DNA of 64,000 nucleotides from CAZMBI01 sp964564675 (GTDB lineage: Bacteria > Pseudomonadota > Alphaproteobacteria > Rickettsiales > UBA3002). Both the position numbers and the translations under genes were made by a program. Of this stretch, positions 1 through 8,345 are shown in pieces; position 1 is the stretch's first letter; each line of letters opens with the position of its first letter. The notes under the pieces were generated by a model, which was given only the letters and a program-made list of their open reading frames with translations, made no database searches and was not told the origin of the DNA. Location: contig CAZMBI010000006.1 in the NCBI GenBank assembly GCA_964564675.1, positions 1 to 64,000 on the forward strand, given 5' to 3'.

Positions 1-30
1 CGATTTTACGATTTCCCGCAAATACGGCGC

Positions 31-368
31 GGCTAACATCCGGCTAACAGGGTGTTGGCGGATAACGCGCCCATGTGCGAATAGCCGCGTGATCGCCACG
101 GCGGGTGAGCCGGCGCCCCGTAAAGTCGCAAAAACGGAAACGCGTGAATGCGATGCGATGCATGGCAGCCTGGTAAGCTGAAGGTGATCACTGCGCCCGA
201 GCGCCCTGCCCTACCCCGCTCCCTGAGATGACCTGACAGCCGGATCGCCCCACCGTTCGTGTCGCGATAGCGTGAATCACGACAGAATCCACAAGGAAAT
301 TGTCGCGATCTTGCTTTCGCGACAAAAATAGGCCAGAAAGGTCGCGATGAATAAGGGATTGTCGCGAT
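31..368. repeat. Short direct repeats upstream of the plasmid-type module
   Basis: GGCTAACA occurs at 31-38 and again at 42-49, an 11-base period. GTCGCGAT occurs at 261-268, 302-309, 341-348 and 361-368, with an inverted copy TTCGCGAC at about 316-323. The spacings (41, 39, 20) are near multiples of two helical turns, and the last copy touches the start of the Fic-like gene. A 20-base string starting TAAAGTCGC at 121-140 recurs with two mismatches at 1958-1977, just ahead of parA. These are either replication iterons or binding sites for a regulator of the module; the sequence alone does not decide. No gene is seen in 1-371. Confidence 0.5.
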
Positions 369-371
369 AAT

Positions 372-1778
372 ATGGCCAGCCAGGCGGAGATTGACGCGCA
401 GCTACAGGCGATCCGGGCAGCGATTGAGGCAGACGCATCCGGTCTGCGTATTGAGGATATCGAGCGAGAGACCGGCCTTGCGCTCAATCGGCGGACGCTC
501 CAGCGCCGCCTGAACAAGCTGATCGCGGACGGGGCAGTCAGCGCGCAAGGCTCCGGCCGGCAAACCCGCTATGTGAACACGGCCACCGGTAATGCAGCGG
601 ACGAGGCGTCCGCGCCGGCCGGCGTCGAGCAAACGGACCTTGTTCCGCTTTCGGACAAGGGGGCTGCGATCCTGCGCTATGTGTCGCAGCCGGTCGCAGC
701 GCGCATGGCGGTGGCGTATGACCGATCCTTTCTGGATGCGTATGAGCCGAACCGCAGCCGGTATCTGAGCGACGACGAGACGTGGCGTCTCCACGAGCTG
801 GGCACAACCGATGGAACGGTACGGGCGGCGGGCACCTATGCGCTGCGGATATTGAATCGGCTCATCATCGACCTGTCCTGGAATTCAAGCCGCCTAGAGG
901 GCAACACCTACTCCCTGCTGGAGACACAAAAGCTCATTGAATTCGGCCAGTCGGTGGAGGGCAAGGGACCGCGCGATGCGCAGATGATCCTCAACCATAA
1001 GGCCGCTATCGAGTTCCTGGTGGGATCGGCCGCTGAGGCCAGTTTCGAGCGGCGCATCATGCTCAACCTGCATGCGCTGCTTGCCGACAATCTGCTGGAT
1101 GATCCGGACGCGGCCGGTCGATTGCGCCACGAGGCGGTCGGGATCGGCGGCTCAAACTACATGCCCCCGGAAATCCCGCAGATCATCGACGAATGTTTCG
1201 ACGAACTTCTGGCCAAGGCGGCGGCGATTGAGAACGCGTTCGAGCAGGCATTTTTTATCATGGTGCAGTTGCCTTATCTGCAACCTTTCATCGATGTGAA
1301 CAAGCGGGTCTCGCGACTGGCGCTCAATCTGCCGCTGATCAAACACAACCTCGCGCCGCTGTCGTTCATCGGCGTGCCGGATAAGCTCTACACCGCCGGT
1401 CTTTTAGGCGTCTATGAGCGCCGAGAGACTGATCTGCTGAAAGACGTGTTTTTGTGGGCGTATCAGCAATCGGCCGGGCGTTATGTCGCCGTGCGGCAGA
1501 CGCTTGGGGAGCCCGATCCGTTCCGCATGCGCTATCGCAGCGCGCTGCGTAGCGTGGTTGCGGAAGTCATCCTGAACCGATTGGACCAGATCGCGGCGAG
1601 CCGGTTCATCGCGGGATGGGCCACGGACCATATCAGCGGCAACGACCGCGCGCATTTCATCGAAGTGGCTGAAACGGAGCTCCTCAGCCTGCATGAGGGG
1701 AATTTTGCGCGCTACCGCGTGCGGCCCGCCGAGTTCGACGCCTGGCAGCGGGTTTGGCGCGGCGAAACCGGTGAATAG
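372..1778 (+). CDS. Fic-fold protein with N-terminal winged helix, degenerate Fic motif
   Basis: The protein has 468 residues. Residues 1-70 look like a winged-helix DNA-binding domain. The rest has the Fic/DOC fold: SSRLEGN at 172-178 fits the inhibitory motif [ST]xxxE[GN], and the Fic loop at 303-315 reads LQPFIDVNKRVSR. The canonical loop is HPFxDGNGRxxR, so the catalytic His is Gln304, and the GNG anion-binding part is replaced by VNK. Fic enzymes normally transfer AMP to proteins; with this loop ordinary AMPylation is doubtful, and a regulatory role through the winged helix is plausible. GTCGCGAT copies run up to its start codon, suggesting autoregulation. It precedes parA by about 260 bases in what looks like a plasmid-derived block. 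Confidence 0.8.
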   Translation: MASQAEIDAQLQAIRAAIEADASGLRIEDIERETGLALNRRTLQRRLNKLIADGAVSAQGSGRQTRYVNTATGNAADEASAPAGVEQTDLVPLSDKGAAILRYVSQPVAARMAVAYDRSFLDAYEPNRSRYLSDDETWRLHELGTTDGTVRAAGTYALRILNRLIIDLSWNSSRLEGNTYSLLETQKLIEFGQSVEGKGPRDAQMILNHKAAIEFLVGSAAEASFERRIMLNLHALLADNLLDDPDAAGRLRHEAVGIGGSNYMPPEIPQIIDECFDELLAKAAAIENAFEQAFFIMVQLPYLQPFIDVNKRVSRLALNLPLIKHNLAPLSFIGVPDKLYTAGLLGVYERRETDLLKDVFLWAYQQSAGRYVAVRQTLGEPDPFRMRYRSALRSVVAEVILNRLDQIAASRFIAGWATDHISGNDRAHFIEVAETELLSLHEGNFARYRVRPAEFDAWQRVWRGETGE

Positions 1779-2040
1779 CTACGGGCGGCGCGCCTGAAGA
1801 TCGTAAAGACGATTGATCGGATCGCCTGAAATACAGAAATCATCTGGTCCATATACAGGCGCCTTGTGCGCACGGTCAGCCCGAGCGTGGCGTCCGCGTC
1901 ATGGTGCAAACCGACCATGTGTGGTATTGGTGTCACATTCGCCGATGTCCTGCCAAGTAAAATCGCAAAATCGGAAAGTCTATTTTCTCCTTAAGCGCAA
2001 ATGCGCGTATGCTTCATCATGTAGATGGAGCATATTTCAT

Positions 2041-2691
2041 ATGATCATTTCGGTCTTAAACCAGAAGGGCGGGGTCGGCAAGACGACGTTGAGTGTTAAT
2101 CTGGCCGCCGCATTTCTGGAAACCGGCGCCAGCGTCTTGCTGGTGGATGCCGATCCACAGGGCTCAAGCCTGGCCTGGTCGGCGGCGCGTAACCGCGAGC
2201 CGCTGTTCCCGGTGGTGGGCATGGCGAAGAAGAGCCTGCATAAGGATTTGCCCGGCGTCGCCACCGGCTACGATATCACCCTCATCGACGGCTGCCCGCG
2301 CGTGAATGAAATCGCGCGTTCGGCGATCCTCGCCAGCGACCTGGTGGTGGTCCCGGTACAGCCCTCACCGCTGGACGTCTGGGCGACCGACGAGATCGTT
2401 CAGCTGGTCGAAGAGGCGCAGCAGTTCCGCGAGACCATCGACGCCGTTTTTGTGGTGAATCGTAAAATCGCCAATACGGCGATCGGCCGTGATGTGCGGG
2501 CAGCCTTCAAGGATGTACCGTTCCCGCTGCTCAACGAAGTCGTCTGCCAGCGGGTGGTGTTTGCTGAAAGCTTTGCCGAAGGCTTAAGCGTGCTCGAGGT
2601 GCAGCCGCACGGTACGGCCGCGAGCGAAATTCGCGAGCTGGCGGAACGATTAATCAAACAGTGCAAAACGAAGAAGAGGAGGGCGGCGTGA
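2041..2691 (+). CDS. parA: ParA-family partition ATPase
   Basis: This 216-residue protein opens with MIISVLNQKGGVGKTT, the deviant Walker A motif of ParA/MinD ATPases at residues 9-16, followed by the VDADPQGS Walker A' region. The small size (no N-terminal helix-turn-helix) fits type Ib plasmid ParA proteins, which move plasmid DNA over the nucleoid by ATP-driven patterning together with a small DNA-binding partner. I start it at ATG 2041, because the open frame upstream lacks family similarity. Its stop overlaps the start of the next gene. A 20-base repeat at 1958-1977, shared with 121-140, lies in its upstream region. Confidence 0.92.
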   Translation: MIISVLNQKGGVGKTTLSVNLAAAFLETGASVLLVDADPQGSSLAWSAARNREPLFPVVGMAKKSLHKDLPGVATGYDITLIDGCPRVNEIARSAILASDLVVVPVQPSPLDVWATDEIVQLVEEAQQFRETIDAVFVVNRKIANTAIGRDVRAAFKDVPFPLLNEVVCQRVVFAESFAEGLSVLEVQPHGTAASEIRELAERLIKQCKTKKRRAA

Positions 2692-2918
2692 GTAAATCGA
2701 TTTCATTTGAGCGGCCGAAGCGGGCGGCACAGGACGCGGAGAAATGGGTGGCCCAGCGATCGGCGCAGGAAGAGGCGGAAGAGATGAAGCGCTTCACGCT
2801 GGATGTGCCGGCAAGTTTGCACCGGCGCATCAAGGTCGCATGCACCATGCGCGGGGAGAAGATGTCGGATGTGTTGCGCGAGATGCTCGAACAGGCGTTC
2901 CCGGACGACAAGGCCTGA
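2688..2918 (+). CDS. Ribbon-helix-helix partner of ParA
   Basis: This 76-residue protein is translated from GTG 2688, which overlaps the parA stop (GTGA), with an AGAGGAGGG ribosome-binding site inside the end of parA. Residues 33-70 (from about KRFTLDVPASLHRRIK) have the beta-strand plus two-helix pattern of a ribbon-helix-helix domain; the N-terminus is polar and probably flexible, where type Ib partners stimulate the ATPase. The context makes it the centromere-binding partner in a small plasmid partition cassette. The exact family is not certain. Confidence 0.78.
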   Translation: MSKSISFERPKRAAQDAEKWVAQRSAQEEAEEMKRFTLDVPASLHRRIKVACTMRGEKMSDVLREMLEQAFPDDKA

Positions 2919-2994
2919 ACATGGTGATCCGCAAACACGTGGATACGATGAATCGTGAAATCGTAAAACCGCAGGATCGTATTGACTGGGAGCT

Positions 2995-3726
2995 ATGACG
3001 GCGGCTGAGCGTACAGAGGCGATCCGCGATGCGGATTTGATCGAGCGGCTGGAAGCCGCCAAGCGGTCGCCAGGGTATGAGACACTGCACGAAATACTGA
3101 TGCGTGAACAAGCGGAGCGCGATCGCGTCGCCGGCCTGAGCCCCGTGCAGCGGCGGCGGGTGGCGACCCGCAGCACGATCGAGCGCAGCGACTTCCTGGA
3201 GGCGGACCGGCACCATATCCATAGCGTGCTGGCGTTATGCGGGCTGCCGTATCGTGATCCCGGCCAGGGCGTGCGGGATTTTATCCGCGAATATGGCCGC
3301 AACTCGCTGGCGGTACAGTCGGGGTACCTCAAAGACCCGGAGACCGGCAAAATGACGCCGCAGGGCTTGCCGTACGGACCCAAGGCGCGGCTGTTGCTCC
3401 TTCATATCTGCACCATGGCGGTGCGCCAGCGCAGCGCCACGATTGAGATCGCAGACAGCATGAGCGCCTTCATCCGCGAACTGGGCTTCAGCGTGACCGG
3501 CGGCAGTCGGGGGACGCTGACGCAATTCAAGGAACAGCTGAACCGGCTGGTGGCGGTGTACGGCAAACCCGCCATCATCGTCAGCGATAACGGCACTGAA
3601 CTGACCAGCAAGGCGATCCTCGCATGGGCGGCAGATAACGATGTGCAGTGGCATTACATCACACCGGGCAAGCCGTCAGAGAACGGCTTTACCGAATTCG
3701 ATCGAAGTAGATCGAGGCCACGATAG
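2995..3726 (+). pseudogene. RepA-like plasmid replication initiator, truncated and fused to a transposase fragment
   Basis: Residues 1-184 resemble the plasmid-encoded RepA family, including DFIREYGRNS and YGPKARLLLLHICTMAV, with further similarity through GGSRGTLTQFKEQLNRL. From about residue 186 the frame changes character: GKPAIIVSDNGTELTS and WHYITPGKPSENGF are the core of an IS3-type transposase OrfB. The joined frame ends a few residues later in low-quality sequence. The initiator therefore lacks its C-terminal part and is probably dead or altered. Together with ParA and the RHH protein it marks an integrated or decayed plasmid. ATG 2995 follows GGGAGCT. Confidence 0.75.
3550..3690 (+). 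mobile_element. Internal fragment of an IS3-family OrfB
   Basis: About 47 codons encode the DDE-core section around VSDNGTELTS and the following WHYITPGKPSENGF. Both ends of the transposase are missing and no terminal inverted repeats are visible, so this is a remnant left in the 3' part of the repA-like gene. In 3691-3990 I see nothing further that can be supported. Confidence 0.7.
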
Positions 3727-3990
3727 ATAGTCTTTTAGATCACGCTTTAGATGGGGAAAACCGGATCGGCACATAGATGCGATATGTCCGGTGCAGCCTG
3801 CCGTTGTGAACAAGCGCACGCGGACCGGAGCCGAAACCGATTGAAGGCTACCTCTAAAAAACGCATCGGATGGCTGTTTTTAGCCCCTGAGCGCGTAGTG
3901 GGCAGGTGGTAGGCAGTTATTGTATCTTTTTTTCTGGTCGTTTTTCGGATTGATTGGCGTGTTGTTTCAGGTTGCTAGGCATTTTGGGCG

Positions 3991-4299
3991 CTATGCGGGC
4001 GCAGTGCATCGCTGGCCGGTGCGCAGCAGAAAGACAAAGCGCTGCATATTATAGCCCAGATTTTTCAGGCCGATCATTTCCAGACGCTGTTCCTGTTCCG
4101 GTGTCGCCTCGGGCGCGGCGACAGGCGAACCGGTTGTTTGCAGCTCTTTTAGGTAGCGCGACAGGGTGCCTGGCGTGGTGCGCAGCTGGTTGCGCTCGAA
4201 GAGACTCTCGCACACCTCCTGCAAGGTTTTGCGGTGCGGGCCGGGCTGGCGCAGCGCGATAATCTCGTCTTTGAAGGGTTCGAGATTCTCGAATGCCAT
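3991..4299 (-). CDS. Small basic protein with HTH-like N-terminus, plasmid-type
   Basis: This 102-residue protein begins MAFENLEPFKDEIIALRQ and continues with a segment (about 20-55) patterned like a helix-turn-helix, including TTPGTLSRYLKEL. Residues 56-70 are an Ala/Pro/Glu linker and the C-terminus is basic. Small proteins of this look occur in mobilisation or conjugation regions, which fits the neighbouring RepA/ParA remnants, but I cannot assign a family with confidence. It reads toward the broken repA gene. Confidence 0.5.
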   Translation of the reverse strand: MAFENLEPFKDEIIALRQPGPHRKTLQEVCESLFERNQLRTTPGTLSRYLKELQTTGSPVAAPEATPEQEQRLEMIGLKNLGYNMQRFVFLLRTGQRCTAPA

Positions 4300-4646
4300 G
4301 GCGGTGAATCAGGTGTTGGCGGGGCGGGAGCCGTTGGCGAAATTTCCCAGAAATTTCAGTTGCTTTCAGAAAATTCCGCAACCTAAGCTCTGCTTAGGGG
4401 AGACGTCTGCTGGATCATTTTTTAAAGGCAATTACAGGTAGTTTTCTTTGCCATACTACAAGATGGCATGCTGCGCATAACAAAAAGTTGCTCGGCGGGG
4501 CGCGGGGCACCCTGTTTGTGTGGACAGAATCGGATATCCCTATGAAACTTCAATTTTTCTCCGTTAACCCGGTATGCATTTTTTGCAAGCCAGCTATACC
4601 AAAATTGCAATTCTAAGGATGCGGCAAATACGTTACGTTTTAAGAC
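4300..4646. other. Intergenic stretch with one hairpin
   Basis: No convincing gene. A perfect 7-base-pair hairpin, CCTAAGC TCT GCTTAGG, lies at 4382-4398, with no following T-run on either strand. The composition becomes AT-richer toward the lipoprotein gene. Confidence 0.4.
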
Positions 4647-4805
4647 ATGATGCGGCGGTTTTTATTGTGCCTGGCAGTAGCGAGCGTGCTTGCAGGCTGT
4701 GGGCAGGTGAATCAGGGGAGTGGGCAGGTGACCTGGAATACCCTCAAATACTCTGAAAACGCCGTGGTTGATCCGCGAAAAGGCTTCATACGCATGGGTA
4801 AATAG
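4647..4805 (+). CDS. Small lipoprotein, 52 residues
   Basis: The frame starts with two adjacent ATG codons. It encodes two Arg, a hydrophobic stretch and a clear lipobox ending in VLAGC, with Cys18 as the lipidation site. The mature part is about 35 residues, polar and Gly/Gln-rich, ending in RMGK. The signal sequence is strong evidence for expression and export by the Lol/Lsp route. Its size resembles entericidin-like lipoproteins, but the mature sequence does not match any I know. The function is unknown. Confidence 0.65.
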   Translation: MMRRFLLCLAVASVLAGCGQVNQGSGQVTWNTLKYSENAVVDPRKGFIRMGK

Positions 4806-4828
4806 TCCGGGCCGGCCACGCGGCGGCG

Positions 4829-5272
4829 TCACAAATTACGCTGCCCCCGCGCGATTTCCCTGCTGAGTTGCGCCTGTGTCTGCCCCCGGCTCTCCCGAAA
4901 GGCCTGATCCGCCGCGCGTGAACGACGCGTTTCTTCCACCCGCACGCGGGTTTTCTCCGCTTCCAGCACCTCATCCAGCGCCGCGCGCATCACCTGCCCG
5001 ATCGCACGCCCCAGGCCGTCCACACTGCCGCCGGATTGATTCACGACGATCGCCCCGCCAGCCTGGCCGTTTGCCTGGCGCATCACCTCGCGCGTAGCCT
5101 GCGCCAACACCTCGCTAAGCGCTGCCTCCAGCCGCCGATCAGCTTCGCCGCGCCACTCCCGGATCATCTCCTGTAACTGGCGGTCCAACTGTTCCTGTGT
5201 GGCTTCGCGCAGCTCGCTTAACACCGCTTCCGCCGCTTGCGCCCTCAGGTCGCTGCGTTGATTCGATACCAT
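4829..5272 (-). CDS. Predicted helical coiled-coil protein
   Basis: This 147-residue protein starts at ATG 5272, with GGAGG seven to eight bases upstream; an upstream in-frame ATG lacks such a site. It is rich in Ala, Glu, Arg and Gln, with long heptad-like helices at about 5-75 and 95-147, and a Gly-rich break near the middle (QAGGAIVVNQSGG). There is no signal peptide or membrane segment. It superficially resembles phasins or other surface-coating helical proteins, and the genome has a PHA synthase, but this is only a guess. Confidence 0.6.
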   Translation of the reverse strand: MVSNQRSDLRAQAAEAVLSELREATQEQLDRQLQEMIREWRGEADRRLEAALSEVLAQATREVMRQANGQAGGAIVVNQSGGSVDGLGRAIGQVMRAALDEVLEAEKTRVRVEETRRSRAADQAFRESRGQTQAQLSREIARGQRNL

Positions 5273-5525
5273 GGCTTTTTCCTCCCTAATGTGTGATGTC
5301 TCCAACCTATATTTAGTCTACGCCGGCACGTGACACGTCGGAAGGGGCAAATATCGTTTATTTTTTTGACGTTAATCTCAATAAATATGCATTTGATTAA
5401 TAATTGAACACACCACTTTCCGGGCGTATTTAGCTTTATATTTATTATTCAGCTGGTTAGTAATCACCCCGGGATGGCACAGCGGTTGCAATATTTATTC
5501 TATGAGCCGACTTGCCTTATATCTC

Positions 5526-5556
5526 GGGGTGCTGATTCAGCATCCCATTTCTTTTT
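5526..5556 (+). terminator. Rho-independent terminator with no annotated gene before it
   Basis: A nine-pair stem (GGGGTGCTG / CAGCATCCC, one G-T pair) with loop ATT is followed by ATTTCTTTTTT. On the plus strand this is a good intrinsic terminator, yet no plus-strand gene precedes it for over 700 bases. It could end a small RNA transcribed from within 5320-5525, which is AT-rich and contains TTGACG at 5366-5371 without a clear -10 element. Confidence 0.5.
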
Positions 5557-5579
5557 TGAGTTAGCATGAATATATTGTC

Positions 5580-5664
5580 GATTAACTTGGTTAATCAACA
5601 ATGAAGCCCGCTCGAAAGAGCGGGATTCCGCCGCGTAGCGGGCGTCTTTATGCGAAGCATAAAG
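5580..5664. repeat. Cluster of four adjacent hairpins
   Basis: Four hairpins follow each other closely: GATTAAC TTG GTTAATC (5580-5596), CCCGCTC GAAA GAGCGGG (5607-5624, a GNRA loop), CCGC GTA GCGG (5631-5641) and CTTTATGC GAA GCATAAAG (5646-5664). The cluster lies about 200 bases beyond the end of the minus-strand pilus genes and might stabilise or end their transcript, or be a repeat element. 5665-5788 shows nothing else. Confidence 0.5.
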
Positions 5665-5788
5665 TCAGTTAGCTATATCATCTATTTAGCACCTCATTCC
5701 CATCGTTATGACAGGGAGGGTCAGCAGGCGCCTTGACAGAGAAACTCCAGGGAAACCTGGCTTTTGCGTCAAACCGCCCCAGCTGGAT

Positions 5789-5865
5789 GGATTACCGCGC
5801 TCACTGCGTTCGCTCGCAATGACGGGAAAACAGATGCATCATTGCGAGGAGCTGCAGGCGGCGGC
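5789..5865. repeat. REP-like intergenic repeat
   Basis: The stretch from GGATTACCGCG to AATGACGGG and the following ATTGCGAGGAGC resemble a palindromic repeat family common in Proteobacteria (CATTGCGAGC... with its complement). It lies directly against the 3' end of the vWA gene. Recognised from memory of the family. Confidence 0.45.
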
Positions 5866-5870
5866 CCGAT

Positions 5871-6995
5871 CTATTTGACAATTAACAGGCTTTTGATTCC
5901 TAGAGAAATTTCCTCAAACACGGTCTTGATATCCGCCGGGTTGGGCGCATCAAAGAAAAAATCGGATTTGGGGTCGCTGGCGCAACTGCGCAGCAACGAC
6001 TTGTTGCCGCTACCGCCATAGCGAATCGTATAGCGTGTCACCCCTTCGGCTTTTAAAGCACCGCACGCCACAGCGAAATCCTCTTCACTGATGCTATTGC
6101 TTGGGGTATTGAAAATCCCATCGGTCATGAAAATCCAGACCTGCTTGGCGCCTTTCTGGTTGTCGCTGATACGCGGCGGCGCCGTCAGCAGGCGCTTGCG
6201 GCCCTCTTTAGCGGCCCAGCCGCCATCCGTACAGCCGGTGGCTTTAAAGCTATTGATATAGCCCTTAAGCTGCGTGGTATTATCGGTAAACGGAGTGTTC
6301 TGCCGGATGCCCTGGTCCCTTTTTGTCGGATTCGTGACATTGTTCCGACAGCCAAAGGCAAAATATTCAATCATTGCCATACGCACCTTATCTTCGGCCG
6401 GATCATAAGTCGCCGGATCATAGATACTGTCGACAAAGGCATTTGCACCCTGTTTCAGGTTGGCGATTTTTTGCCCCTGCATCGAGCCGGTGCCATCAGC
6501 CACCAATATGACATCCACATCCAGAATGGAGCCACCGGTGACGGCGACTTCCGTTTCCGAGGCAATCGCCACGTTGGTGTCGCCGACCAGGCTTACAAAG
6601 TTATTGGGTGAATTGGAGCTGACCTGCACATTCACCGTCTCCGGGCTCATTCCATCCGGATCATACTGAAACTCCGCATTGGATGCCGTGATATTACTGT
6701 TCATGAAATTATCCGGATAATTCAGCGAAAAATAACGGCGACCGTGAGCCGTGCGCTGCGCTTCCGCCACCGTATCGCGCGGGATTGATCCCGCCGCTAG
6801 CGCGCCGGCATCGGCGGACTGGTGCATCTTGAGCTGGATAATCTGCGAGCGCGCCAGATCAACGCCGCTGCCCGCCGCAGCAATCAACACAAAAATGGAT
6901 AAACCGACGATAATGAATACATTCCCCCCCTCATCTCGTGCATATCGACGCAGCGGGGAAAACAGGTGGTGTGAAAGTCTTGCCAGGCGGGTCAT
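5871..6995 (-). CDS. TadG-like pilus-assembly protein with von Willebrand A domain
   Basis: This 374-residue protein has a short basic N-terminus, then a membrane segment at about 24-45 preceded by EGGN, the TadE/TadG-like pseudopilin entry motif. A C-terminal von Willebrand A domain starts at about 155. The metal-site loop reads VADGTGSM, a DxTxS variant of the usual DxSxS. Later vWA elements include KQVWIFMTDG. Such proteins sit in the cell envelope with Flp/Tad pili and may act in adhesion. It is the last gene of a three-gene minus-strand run, 26 bases after the previous one. Confidence 0.82.
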   Translation of the reverse strand: MTRLARLSHHLFSPLRRYARDEGGNVFIIVGLSIFVLIAAAGSGVDLARSQIIQLKMHQSADAGALAAGSIPRDTVAEAQRTAHGRRYFSLNYPDNFMNSNITASNAEFQYDPDGMSPETVNVQVSSNSPNNFVSLVGDTNVAIASETEVAVTGGSILDVDVILVADGTGSMQGQKIANLKQGANAFVDSIYDPATYDPAEDKVRMAMIEYFAFGCRNNVTNPTKRDQGIRQNTPFTDNTTQLKGYINSFKATGCTDGGWAAKEGRKRLLTAPPRISDNQKGAKQVWIFMTDGIFNTPSNSISEEDFAVACGALKAEGVTRYTIRYGGSGNKSLLRSCASDPKSDFFFDAPNPADIKTVFEEISLGIKSLLIVK

Positions 6996-7021
6996 AGCGG
7001 TCTCCTTTTTTAGATCCCTTA

Positions 7022-7765
7022 TTAGTTACAGGTTGTTAATGGTTGCGTATAATCATAGCAGCAAAAATCCGGCGGCAGATTAACCGGCGGTGCACCGGGT
7101 GTGCGCGGAGTAAAAAACGCGCTGCGGCTTAAGGTTGTCCGCGCCAGCGAGAAAAATTCGGTGCCGAATAACGGTTCGTATTCATAAAACACCTCTACTG
7201 CGATCATATTTTCGCGGTCGCGCATGCCGCCGGTCTGATTTAAAGCATCCTCAATACGCGACGAAAAGCTGGGCAGCGTACAGCGCGTGCTGGGGCTGGA
7301 TGTCACCTGCGCACCGGTCACTTCACTAACAGTTGATGCATTGCTCAAGGTGCCGCCACCTGCAATCTGCCACATGACAAGCGGATCGGAACCGCTGACA
7401 TCGTCTTTATAAACGGATGTAATGGCAATTACCCCGTTGCTGCCGATTCCGTTTCCCGGCTGACTGTACGGACGCATCAAATTGTCAAAATTGTTAAACG
7501 CTTCGTTGGTTATCAAACCGATGGATAACTCATTGTTCTCCGGGGTACTGTCTGGCGATCCCGGCACCCGCGTGACGATATCCGCTATCGTGTAGGCGGT
7601 CTTATCGAGTTTCTGCAAAATGGTAATATAGCGATTCAACTCCACCGCACCGTAAATCAGCAGCAGCAGCACCGGCAAGGCGATAGCGAATTCCACCAGG
7701 GTAGCACCCGACTTAGTCTGAATATAGCGATGTATGGTACGCAGCATCCGTTTAATAACTCTCAT
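7022..7765 (-). CDS. TadE-like pseudopilin
   Basis: The 247-residue protein has KSGATLVEFAIALPVLLLL at about 18-36: a Gly followed by a hydrophobic helix with Glu at the fifth position, as in TadE/TadF proteins processed by a prepilin peptidase. The rest is a periplasmic domain with two Cys pairs, including CCYDY near the end, which suggests disulfides. Its start overlaps the end of the upstream TadE-like gene by 14 bases, so they are probably co-translated. Confidence 0.82.
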   Translation of the reverse strand: MRVIKRMLRTIHRYIQTKSGATLVEFAIALPVLLLLIYGAVELNRYITILQKLDKTAYTIADIVTRVPGSPDSTPENNELSIGLITNEAFNNFDNLMRPYSQPGNGIGSNGVIAITSVYKDDVSGSDPLVMWQIAGGGTLSNASTVSEVTGAQVTSSPSTRCTLPSFSSRIEDALNQTGGMRDRENMIAVEVFYEYEPLFGTEFFSLARTTLSRSAFFTPRTPGAPPVNLPPDFCCYDYTQPLTTCN

Positions 7766-8345
7766 TTTTTATCAACGTGCCGGTAGTAATAATCAACTCA
7801 CCGCCGCTACCGCCCAGTGCGGAAGCCAGAAACGGCGTCAGAACCGGATAAGGATATAATACCTCAATCTCGATCAGATCACCCGGCCCGCCCAGATCAA
7901 ATTCCGGTGCAGGCGGGTCAAAAACCCCGTCATTATCCAGATCCTCAAACGCCACGCCGGGTGCGCCGGGACAGGTACCTGCCGGCGGCGGGTCCTGCAG
8001 CAGGCACACATCCGCTCCCTGCGTTAAATCTCCATATTCGTCATTGATATCGGTGGTAATCAGCACCCGCGCCGGATCCAGCAAACCGGCCGAGCGCTCC
8101 TGAATGGCCTGTCGGATCGAGTCTTCCAGGCTCTGCCCACCCTGTGCGCTCACCGGGCCCAGCCGGGCAGTGCGGGTCACCATATTGGTCGCGCTTTCAA
8201 GCGTAGCGATCGACAGCGTGATCAGTCCGATTTCAATAATGGCGAAAATCACGCCGAATAAAATCGGCGCTATCAGGGCAAATTCCAGCATAGACGACCC
8301 CTCGCGGTCACGCTGAAACCGCCTTATCTGACGCCCCATTCGCAT
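7752..8345 (-). CDS. TadE-like pseudopilin
   Basis: This 197-residue protein carries REGSSMLEFALIAPILFGV at about 14-32, the TadE membrane and processing segment, then a periplasmic part with an acidic, Pro-rich stretch (about 120-160). AAGGAG stands ten bases before ATG 8345, making this the first gene of the run. No tadA ATPase, rcpA secretin or flp pilin gene is in the window, so these minor components would work with a Tad machine encoded elsewhere, or the cluster is an orphan. Confidence 0.83.
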   Translation of the reverse strand: MRMGRQIRRFQRDREGSSMLEFALIAPILFGVIFAIIEIGLITLSIATLESATNMVTRTARLGPVSAQGGQSLEDSIRQAIQERSAGLLDPARVLITTDINDEYGDLTQGADVCLLQDPPPAGTCPGAPGVAFEDLDNDGVFDPPAPEFDLGGPGDLIEIEVLYPYPVLTPFLASALGGSGGELIITTGTLIKNESY

